Source: Saxidomus purpurata (taxonomy: Eukaryota; Mollusca; Bivalvia; Venerida; Veneridae). Taken from it: a stretch of DNA of 64,000 nt. Each line of letters starts with the position of its first letter. Position 1 is the first letter of the stretch. The stretch is from positions 25,639,487 through 25,703,486 of the forward strand of contig JAFMSR010000018.1 of assembly GCA_022818135.1 (NCBI GenBank). Direction: 5' to 3'. A program made the translations under genes and the position numbers. Shown in pieces: positions 40,301-52,300 of the stretch. The notes beneath the pieces were generated by a model. The model was not told the DNA's origin. It saw only the letters and a program-made list of their open reading frames with translations, and searched no databases.

Positions 40301-43300
40301 ATGCTACATGCCAAATATCTGAGCTCTAGGCCTTGTGGTTTCAGAGAAGAAGATTTATAAAGTTTTTCTTATATAAGCCTATGCAAAACTAAGTGACCAC
40401 CTGCACCGGGTCAATTTTGACCAGGGGGTCATAATTTGAACAATCTTGGTAGGGGTCCACTAGACAATGCTACATGCCAACTATCTAAGCTCTAGGCCTT
40501 GTGGTTTCAGAGAACAAGATTTTTAAAGTTTTTCCTATTTGTTGCCATAGCAACAAGAGTTCTGCATGGAATGGAATTCTTTGAACAACTTTGATAGAGC
40601 TTCATGCAAGGTACATCCCTGCAAAGTCTGATCAACATTGGCCCAGTGGTTTCAGAGGAGATGTCGTTTGCAGGAAATGGTGGACAGACAGATGGACGCC
40701 GGACGGAATGCGATCCTAATAGCTCACTCTGGCACTTCGTGCCATGTGAGCTTAAAAGGGCAATAACTGTGTAAATTGTCAAGATAGAGTTATGGTTCTT
40801 GTACACTGCACTTCCTCTCATTGATTGACCATTGTATGAAGTTGTACTGAATTCCACCAGTAGTTTTCAAGTTATGCTCCGGACAAGGAAAAGTAACAAA
40901 GCACAATAACTCTGTAATTAGTCAAGATATGGTTCTTGTACACTGCACTTCCTCTCATTGTGCTTGACCACTGTATGAAGTTGTACTGAATTCTAACCAG
41001 TAGTTTTGGTGGGTTTAACAATTGAAAAATATTCCTCAGTGCTGAGGTTGCCTTAACTGTTAGATCCTGAAATACCATGAAGACATCAGTGTGGCTATTG
41101 TGACATCAGGCAGACAGTTTATTCCTCTTGTATTTACACTAAAACTTGAAAGAGGATATACATAGCTGTGTCTGATTAAGCTGGCTGATAGTTACTGCTC
41201 AAGTTTACTGAAGGCATAACGAAGGTGAGCTCCAACAATAATTCAAGTTCAAGCACTGAGCAGTTATTTACAAATTATCTGCATTTTACATTTTGTCTCA
41301 GTAGCTTAAGTACAGACATGGCTTAACACTCAAAATTGAACTGTATTGATCTTGTTTGTCATCAATCTCTAGTGATACCTTTATAAAACCACAGCCTATA
41401 ACAAACAGATATCTGGATAGATATGCACACATCACTAAATACATTTATCATTTTATTTTATACCTAACATCGATACATATTTATTTTCCACAAGAAACAA
41501 GACCTGTCCCTAATAAGTGAATGCCCCAAAAGCAGTGTCTCATAGTCTGTAACCTTGACCTTCAAGGTGTGGACGCGGTACTTGCGGAAAACACTTTTTC
41601 TTCATTTTCTGAACACTTGTATCAATTCATTTTAATTTCATATATACAGGATTCTAAATTTTCTGACCTGTAAATTTGACCTTGATCTTCAATGTAAGTA
41701 TGCAGGACTTGCGCATGACATGTCATCTCCATGTGCTTAAGATTTGTGCCAGGTAGTTTTAAAATCCTTCAATGCATGACAAAGTTAAGATATATACAGG
41801 ACTCAGTGACCTTTAAACTATATGTTTGACCTCAACCCTCGAGGTAGGGTCATAGGTCTTGTACGCAACACATTGTCTTCATGTCCTGAACATTTGTGCC
41901 AAGTTTTTTTTAAAATCCTTCAAACAGCCCGGACACGAATGTATACATATTTACAGGATTTCATTACATTTAAACTCCAAGTGTGACCTTGACCTTTGAA
42001 ATAAGGATATGGGTCTTGCACGCCACTTGTTGTCTTGATGTGCTGAAAATATGTGCCAGGTTATTTTATAATCTCTCAATGCATGACAAAGTTGCAGTCC
42101 AGATACAAATGTGTGCATATATACAGGAATCATTTACATTTAAACTCCAAGTGTGACCTTGACCTTTGAAGTATGAATGTGGGTCTAGCATGCGACAAAT
42201 CGTCTTAATGTGATGAATATTTGCGCCACATTATTTTAAAATCCTTCCATGCATGACCCAAGTTACAGTCCAGACACGAAAGTATGCATATATACACAAT
42301 TCCATGACCTTTAAACTCTGCATGTGACCTTGACCTTTGAGGTAGAGATGTGCATGCAAAAAAATGATCTATATTGAAATTTATTTATGTATGTACTTGA
42401 TCTGTGATGACTGGAGATTTATTTTTTTGGGGTGGCCATAATAAAATCGCACTGTCTGTATGTCTGTCCCATTTCGTGTCCGGGCTGTAACTATGTCATG
42501 CATGAAGGGATTTTCAAATCATATGGCACAAATAATCAGCACATCAAGAAGAGGAATTTATTCATCTAACAACTGATACAATATGTACCATTGTAAGCAT
42601 TTTGTATATATCAGTTGCACATGCTTTAAGCAGAAATCTTTTGTATGGAAAGTGTAAGCTTCTACTTATCAGATGAACAAATTTCTCATTTAAACATTTA
42701 TTCAGAAGGACTTAATACATTTTTGTAATGAGACACAACATCCAGACACAAGTTTCATTGCATTTTTATTTGTTTGTATTGAAAAACAAGAGGACCAAGA
42801 TGGCCCTATATCGCTCACCTGGCTACCATTCGCTATAATACAAGGTTATCAATAGCAGAAAGGGTCAATTTTGACCTGGGGGACATGATTTGAACATTCT
42901 TGGAAGATGTCAACTAGTTAATGATACATGCCAAATATCTAAGCCCTAGGCCTTGTGGTTTCAGAAATAAAGATTTTTAAAGTTTTTCCTATATAAGCCT
43001 ATGTACAAGAGCTGTCAGTAGGACAGCGTGCTCGACTTTTTTCAGTGCTTGCCAATAAAACAAAACTTTGTCAGTAAAAAAAACCCCAAGGATGTGTATA
43101 AACACAGGCCACAAGTAGCAAGATATTAAGTCAGGAGTTATCAAACTTAATTCTTTAATATCCCTGAATGCTATAGCAAAGTTTTAAATTAATACTTCAA
43201 GTGGTTAATGATATATGTGCATGACAGTGGCAGTTGCACACAAGACTTTAACTAGGAATTTCTAAGTACAAATCAAGAAACATTTTCACAGGGTTATCTT

Positions 43301-46300
43301 CTCTTGCTTAAAGACAGGTGTCATAATGGTCCAATGTATTCCAACTTTCAAAGTAATATCTCAAATGGAAAAGTCAACAAATGGACAAGAATAAAAATTT
43401 TGAAATTTGTATAAAAAGTTGTAAAGGGCCATAATTCAAATGAAATCCTTGACAGAGTTACCTTCTCCTGCCTGTGTTTGGGAATCAAAATCATAAACAA
43501 GTATTCCAACTTTCAAAGTAATATCTCAAACAGTTTAGTCAAAAAGTGGACTAGTTCGAAAAATTTAACCAAGATTCTAAGTTGATAAAGGGCCTTAATC
43601 TTTTTTTAATCCTTGACAGAGTTACAGTCTCTTGCCTACAGGTGGGGGTAATGATATAAACAAGCATTTAAAGTTTCAAAGTAATATCTCAAAGGTTTAA
43701 GTCTATAAGTGGATTTTACCCATATTCAATGTATTTTGTAAGTCAAAAAGGGGCATTTCTGTCAAAAACCACGACAGAGTTATGTTCTCTTGTATGTTGA
43801 TGGAGGTAATGATGATAAATAAGTATGGTAAGTTTCAAAGCAATACCTTAACCAAGCTCAATGCACTTTCTAAGTCAAAAAAGGGCCATAATTCTGACAA
43901 AAACCTTGACAGAGTTATGTACTCTTGTCTGTAGATGGAGGTTATGATGGTAAACAAGTATGGTAAGTTTCAAAGCCATACCTCTAATGGTTTTGAAATA
44001 AAGTGAGGTGGTACGAAAAACTTAACCAAGAAAACTTAACCAAGGAGTTACACCGATGCGGACGCGAGTAGGATAGCTCCTATTTTCTTTGAAAAGTCGA
44101 GTTAAAAATCAAGAGACCTTGGGCGGGGTCAATCTTGAGCCAGGGGTCATACCAAGTGACCCCCACCTCTCCAACCCCCCTCCTCAGAGAAATTGATAAC
44201 TGAAGAATGGATTAGTTTAAAATCCAACAAAATTTTTACTTAACTACTTCTGTAGCAATACAAAGATTACAAATGAGTTTTATTATGGTGCATTATAAGA
44301 TATTACAAAGTAATTATTAATAATAACTAACCAAGTCTGCAAAATACAATGTTGAATAAGTTGCAAAACAAACAAAATACAAAATTCTTAAACCTGTCAG
44401 AAAGAAATTCCACTGTACTGGTATGATGTCTGTTCTAATCTCTAGGAATAGATATTTTAGATTGTGGAAAAACATTTTGCTATTTATAGCATTATGTAAG
44501 TATTATTTTTAGATTGAGCACTGTTATGAAATAGGTTGTGTCTATGCTATTGTAAGAAAAATTGATTTTCTATGTTTTTACATCATTTTAAGTATCAGCA
44601 TGATTTCTGTAGGTCTAAATTTGAACAATCTTGGTAGAGTTCCACCGGGCAATACTATGTGCTAAATATATAAGCTCTAGGCCTTCCTGTTCTTGAGAAG
44701 AAGATTTTTATAGTTTTTCCTTTATGTGGCCATAGCAACAAGCGTTCTGCATGGAATGAAATGATTTGAACAACTATGAGAGCGCTTCATGTAAGGAACA
44801 TCCCTGCCAAGTTTCATCAACATTGGCCTAGTGGTTTCAGAGGAGAAGCAAAATGTTAACTGATGTACAACGTATGCAGGACGCCAGACTGTGAGGGATC
44901 CTAATAGCTCACTCTGGCCCTAAGTGCCAGATGAACTAACAAGTGACCCACCGTGCTGGGTCAATGTTGACTCTGGGGTCATAATTTGAACAATCTTGAT
45001 AGAGGTCCACTAAGTAATGCTACATGCCAAATATCTAAGCTCTAGGCATTCCTATTCTTGGGAAGAAGATTTTTAAACTTTTTCCTCCGGCACTTTGTGC
45101 CAGATGAGCTAAAAATGCATGCATTCAAGCACTTAATAAGCAGAAGTATGGCACATATTAATGCTGAATTCCATTTCATTTTGAAAAAGGCCATTCTGAC
45201 TTTGAACTATATATATATACCAGTATATACAGACTCCAGTTCCTGTTAAAAGCAGAAGAAGTCCATCCACAGAGTTTCTTCAAGATAGTTCAAGAAGAAA
45301 GTTCACTTCATATTGTATTTTTATAAAGAAATAAGTATAGCCAGATAAAAGACTTTATTATTGTAAATATCTTACCAAACTTTTATTGTCCACAGATTCA
45401 TTGTCAAATACACTATCTTCCAACTGGTAAAACAAAACAGTTTCAAACTAGAACAATCACTGAAGGTGATGAATACCCCCAAACTCCCAACTGACACAGT
45501 ATATAAAATTTATGTAATATTTGATGCTTTAATTATTGGACCTGCACAACTTAAGGCTTCTGTGAAGTATCATTAAATTCTGACCAGGCGTTTTGGAGAT
45601 TAAAAGCGCACAAGACTTTACTATTTCAAGCTTCTGTGACTTTGACCTAGTGACCCAAAACCATGCACAACTAGGCATGGTGCTTATCACTTCTGTGAGT
45701 ATCATTAAATTCTGACCAGGGGTTTTGGAGATTTAGCATCCACAAGATTTTACTATCCCGAGCCCCTGTGACCTTGACCTTTGACCTAGAGACCAGAAAC
45801 ATGGACTATGCACAACTAAGCATTTAACTTATCACTTGTGTGAAGTATCATTAAATTCTGACCAGGGGTTTTGGAGATTTAGCGTCCACAAAATTTTACT
45901 ATCTCGAGCCCCTGCGACCTTGACCTTTGACCTAGAGACATCGACCATGAACAACTAAGCATTGTGCTTATCATTTGTGTGAAGTATGATTAAATTCTGA
46001 CCAGGGGTTTTGGAGATTTAGCATCCACAAGATTTTACTATCCCAAGCCCCTGTGACCTTGACCTTTGACCTAGAGACCAGAAACATGGACTATGCACAA
46101 CTAAGCATTTTACTTATCACTTGTGTGAGGTATCATTAAATTCTGACCAGGGGTTTTGGAGATTTAGCGTCCACAAGATTTTACTATCTCGAGCCCCTGT
46201 GACCTTGACCTTTGACCTAGAGACATCGACCATGAACAACTAAGCATTGTGCTTATCATTTGTGTGAAGTATGATTAAATTCTGACCAGGGGTTTTGGAG

Positions 46301-49300
46301 ATTTAGCGTCCACAAGATTTTACTATCTCGAGCCCCTGTGACCTTGACCTTTGACCTAGAGACATCGACCATGAACAACTAAGCATTGTGCTTATCATTT
46401 GTGTGAAGTATGATTAAATTCTGACCAGGGGTTTTGGAGATTTAGCATCCACAAGATTTTACTATCCTGAGCCCCTGTGACATTGACCTTTGACCTAGAG
46501 ACCCGAAACATGGACCATGCACAACTTGGCATTGTGCTTATTACTTGTGTGTAGTATCATCAAATTCTGACCTGGGGTTTTGGAGATTTAGCGTCCACAA
46601 GATTCCGTCGACAGATGGACCAACAGACGGAAAGACAAGCTGAATCCAGTATACTCCCCCCCTTAACCTTTATGTTCGGGGGGTATAAATACAATTCCTG
46701 ATTCATCCCATTAGTGACCTTACTGACACCTTATTCACATATCTTGTTCATAAATAAAATTCATGTAACTTGTTTGACACTGTATTTCAACTATTTTGTT
46801 TTAAATTTTGTTCACCTATTATGTGTGACAATCTTGCTAAATTATCTTATTTGATCATTGATCTTGTTCAAATATCTTGTTTGACATTTTCTTCACTGGT
46901 ATTGTTTTTTAACAATGTTGTTCAACTATCATGTTTGCTAGTCTTTCTCAACTATCTTGTAGACATCTTGTAGACATTTTGTTCACTAATGTTGTTTAAC
47001 AATGCTGTTCATCTATCATGTTTGAAAATCTTGCTCATCTGTCTTTTTTGACATTTTGTTCACAGCTGTTGTTTCACAATGTTCACCTGACTTGTTCAAC
47101 AATTTGATCACATCTTGTTTGACATTGAACATTTGTTCACCAATCTAGATTAACAATTATTTCATGCAATATTTAATAAAAATTTAATCAAAATAAATGA
47201 GTGAGAATTAAAACTACATTCCAATAGCACAAGACTGTTACTGCCAGTTGTATATCAATGTTACGGCAGTCATGTGGTTGCTCCATCATTATGCAGACAG
47301 GATGGACATGATGAGCCTTTATCGCTCATCTGGATACCATTGCTCCAAAAGACAAGAATTAGGTCAAAAGGTTACAATTAAAGTCAGCCAAAGACAGTTT
47401 TGTAATCTGCTTGCAAACTACAAACCATTCCAAATTTCATTACTGAAGCTTCAAAAACAAAGAAGTAGGTCAAAACGTCAAGATCAATGTACCCAGTGAC
47501 CAATTTTTTTACACCATTTCATCGAGTTTCCATCTTTACCTAGAGTTCATTAAGACACAAATACTGACCAGTTTTTAAGATGACTAGGTGTCAAATGATT
47601 GGGTTCAAAGTGTTCACAAACTTTTCTATAATTTGACCTGGTGTCCTAGTTCTTAACCCCTCGTGACCCAGTTTTGAATTTGGCCTAGAAATCATCAAGA
47701 CAAAATCAACAGAGACCAATTATAACAAAAGCAAGTCTTAAGCCCTTAGGTCAAAGCATTGTCATGTTACATTCTTTAAATGCAAGGTCACTTTGAATTC
47801 TGAACCAACGACCCTAGTTTTATCGAGGTTATCTACCCTATATCAGTTATACCAGCAATTTTGAAGACCTTAGCTCAAAGCATTCTCGTGATATTGAGTG
47901 TGTGGAAACAGTTTTTAAAATGTGAGGTCACTGTGACCTTGACCTTTGACCCAAAGAGGAATTATCTACTCTCCATGAACCATAACAAGTTTGAAAACCT
48001 TAGGTTAAAGCATTGTCAAGATATAAAGCATTAATGGTTTCATAGGATGCAAGGTCATTGTGACCTTGACTTTTTAACCACTGACTCTACATTCAATGTG
48101 TTCCTTTACTGTGCTTGACCAATGAAACTAGAACATTTGAGACCAACAAGTTAAACAATTATTAACTTATTGAGCAGAAATGGTTTTTTAAATGCAAGGT
48201 CATTGAAACCTTGACCTTTTACCCGGTGACCTCATATCAATCAATAGAAATCTACAATCCATGCCATTGACGCTGCCAAGTTCGAGACCTATATATGGGT
48301 TAAAGCCTTCTCAAGTTGCAGAAAATGTTCTATTTGCCACCTGTGTCTTAGTTGATGTTGATGGAATGGAATTCTTTGAACGGTTTTGGTAGAGCTTCAT
48401 GCAAGGAACATCCCTTCCAAGTTTCATCAACATTGGCCCAGTGTTTTCAGAGGAAATGTAGTTTGAAGCAAATGTTTACGGACAACAGACGACGGACAAC
48501 AGACAATCATCCATCCTAAAAACTCACCCTGGCACAGCCAGGTGAGCTAATAAAAAAACAAGAGGGCCAATATGGCCGTATATCGTTCACCTGGATACAA
48601 CTGGCTATAATACAAGGGCAGCAATCACATCATAGGAAGGAAAAAGCTGATGGAGGACGGATGGACAAAGGACGTCAGACAGTGGGTGATGGGATAAGCA
48701 CCTTGGTACATCTTACTGTCCCAGTTGATCAACAAACTCTTCCCAGGTGAGTTTAGAACTTAAAATACATAATTACAGTAGCTTCATTACCTCTGTTATC
48801 TCCATGGCATTCCCAGAAGCATCTAAGTAATCACCGTAAGACTTTCCATTGATTGAAGTCTTCCTAAACTCCATTATGTTCTGAAAAGAGAATTTACTAG
48901 AGCTGTCATTAATGTGATGAATACCCCCAGATGATGCCTTTATATAAGCCTATATAAAAACAAGAGGGCTAAGATGGCCCTTTATCGCTCACCTGGCTTA
49001 CACTGGCTATAATACTAGGTCATCAATAGCAGAAAGGGTAATTTTTGACCCGGGGGACATGATTTGAACATTCTTGGAATATGTCAACTAGGCAATGATA
49101 CATGCCAAATATCTAAGCTCAAGGCCTTGTGGTTTCAGAATTTAAGATATTTAAAGTGTTTCCTATATAAACCTATGTAAAATCAAGAGAACCCAGGGTG
49201 GGGTCAATTTTGACCCGGGGGTCATAACTTGTGCAATCTTAGTAGAAGTCCACTAGGCAATGACACATGCTAAATATCTAAGCTCTAGGCCTTGTGGTTT

Positions 49301-52300
49301 CAGGGAAGAAGATTTTTAAAGTTTTTCCTATATAAGCCTATTTAAAAACATGTGACCCCTGAGCGGTGTCAGTTTTGACTCGGAGGTCATAATTTGGAGA
49401 ATCTTGGTAGAGGTTTACTAGCTAATGCCACATGCCAAATATCTAAGCTCTAGGCCTTCTTGTTCTGCATGGAACAGAATTATTTTGAACAACTATGAAA
49501 GGGCTTCATGCAAGAAACATCCCTGCTAAGTTATATCATCATTGGCCTAGTGATTTCAGAGGAGATTTCGTTTGAAGGAAAATGTTAACGGACGTAAGAC
49601 GCAAGCCGGACGGTGAGCGCTCCTAATAACTCACCTGGCACAATTTTTCTCAAGTAGTGGGAGACATACAGTAAAACTTGTTAACTCGAGCATCGTTAAC
49701 TCGAGAACCCCGGATAACTCGAGGACTCCTGTTGGTCCCAGCAATTTTACCTATATGTTTAACCCGAAAATACTATGGATAACTCGAGCATCAATAACTC
49801 AAGAACCCCGGATAACTCGATGAATACCTGTGGCTCTGCCAGGTAGATTTCTTACTTAATTACCTGCGGCAACTCAAGGTCACTGATTATCAGATTTTTC
49901 TCACCTCTGATGGCGCATCATTATTTTGACACGTCTTGGGAAAAAATTCTATTGTTAATTGATTGTTCTCGTTAATTATCGATTAATCGCCGTCCAGTTG
50001 CCAAAGTGTATAATGTTTTTTGCACATTTGAATCGTCTCAAAGCATGTGTAATTACACCTACTTGCTACTTTTATTGAATAAGAAGAAAATAAAGAAAAA
50101 TATGTTTGCGAGTTTTTAATTACGAGAACTTAATGATGAGATGATAATTTTGAGTCTGAGTAGACTTTTGATAATAAAGCTTGAGAGAAAACCCAAAACT
50201 GCATATTCTTTCTAGAATTAACTCTATGAAATTGTCATGTCAGAAATAAACTTTGTATCCGAGCAATCTAGTGAAGGACCCGATCTCGGGGAGATAGCTA
50301 GATCGGACAAGCAGAAAACCGTTTTTTGAAAATGCCACAAGTGATGTGTTATACCGATTCACCAGTGCTGTGACTAAAAGACAACTGGTGTGAGTTAATA
50401 ATCACTATTCGCTATTGAGTCATTTGCAAACAAATTAAGCTTAGGCCAGACTTGTCTAGCAAACTGGTCGTCTGGCATTATTGGCAAACACTAAGAGAAA
50501 CCCAAGTGACCGGTAAATAAACTGGACGAAGTTAAGTTACATTACACCGCCTTCTTCATTAATCAGTTGTCAAAAAGTAATTACCCTGAATGTACATGTA
50601 TGCAAACAAAACGAACAGGATTTTATCAAATAAGTACGAAAGGTAATCAGAGCTCGTGATTTAATGTAATAAATACATTTTGTAAATGTATTAATCCGAC
50701 TTCAACATCAAGGTTCTCAAATAACTCGTTGTTCATAAGATATATGACAGCAGAAAGACTTGTAAAATCCCATGGTTCAGATAACTCGAGACCCCGGATA
50801 ACTCGAGCATTTTACTCGTCTCCTTGCGACCTCGAGTTATCGAGGTTTTACTGTAACTCATAATTCAACAAGGTTACAAAACTTTTATTTGTAACCAGTC
50901 TGCAACTGCTCAATTTCGAAATTAAGCTCCCTTTGTCTCAAATATAGAATATAATTACATACTTTTGAACAAAACATTAGTGCAATGTTAACTTTTTAGA
51001 AACAACTAAATTTCATGTCCATGATAATAATGTCTTCACCACATAAACAGGACAACAACTCTTCTTTTAATTCTAGTTAAAGGTCCATTACTAAGACCAA
51101 ATTGAATTTTCTTTTAAATCTGGAATTATAACAGAGAAATACAGTTTGAAACTGGCTTTTAAAACTTTACAATAGCATTGGAGTACACTGCAACTTCGTT
51201 ACAACGCGCGCTGGTATCTCGAGTATCCCGGTACAATGCAGTAGGACCTTGGCTCCCAAAAATTTTGGGGTCGACCAAAATCAGTGTGTCAGAATAGCAT
51301 TGTCCCTATACAAAACGAATGTTCTAAAACGTAAATAAACAACATGGCAGGTTATAAATTGATCATTGTCAGGTAGACACTTGAAAAGCATCTATTAACA
51401 CAGACTGAAGTGTTAAAACAACTACAGGTGTCAATGTTTTCACAGTTCTGTTATTCACAGGCTGATCTCTTTGTTTGTTTGACAATAATTTGTAAATCCT
51501 GTGAATTAAAATTTGTTTGCACATCTTTGGTTGTTGGCTTACCTGAACTTTAATAAATCAATTACAACTAGAGCTATCACTAAATGTGATAATACCCCCA
51601 AAAGGTGCTTTATAAACTGAAGAAGTTCGTAGTAACATAAACCTTGCAAACAAACTAAAAAGAGATATTGTTCTTAAAGTTCCTCTCATTGTGCTTGACC
51701 ATTGTATGAAGGATTGAATAACTGTAGTTTTCGAAAAATGCTCCAGACAGGGAAAAGAAACAAAGGGCAAAACACGTAATTAGTCAAGATGGTTTATGGT
51801 TCCGTGCACGCACTTCCTCTCACTGTGCTGACCATTGTATGAAGTTGTATTCAATCCAACCAGAAGTTTTCAAGTTATGCTCCGGACAAGGAAAAGTAAC
51901 AAAGGGTAATAACTCTGTAATGAGTCAAGATGGAGTTATGGTTCCTGGCACTGCACTTCCTCTAAAGTACTTGACCATTGTATGAGGTTGTACTGAATTC
52001 CAACTAGTAGTTTTCAAGTTATGCTTCGGACAAGGAAAAGTAAAAAAGGGCAAAACTCAGTAAATATTCAAGATAGAGTTATAGTTATTGTACCTGCACT
52101 TCCTCTGAGGTGCTTGATCATTGTATGAAGTTGTATTGAATTCCAACTAGTAGTTTTCAAGTATGCTCCGGACAAGGAAAAGTAACAAAGGGCAATAACT
52201 CTGTAATTAGTCAAGATGGAGTTATAGTTCTTGTGCACGCACTTCCTCTCAAGTGCTTGACCATTGTATGAAGTTGTATTGAATTCCAACTAGTAGTTTT

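Larger units (their letters stand above)
38267..41010 (+). mobile_element. B-type array split by two A-type elements
   Basis: The B 5' end CTAGACCTATCACTAAATGT is at 38267. B monomers continue at 39464-39767 and 40755-41007, separated by A-type elements at 38338-39463 and 39768-40754. The array stops at CAGTAGTTTTGGTGGG without a 3' end. Confidence 0.75.
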
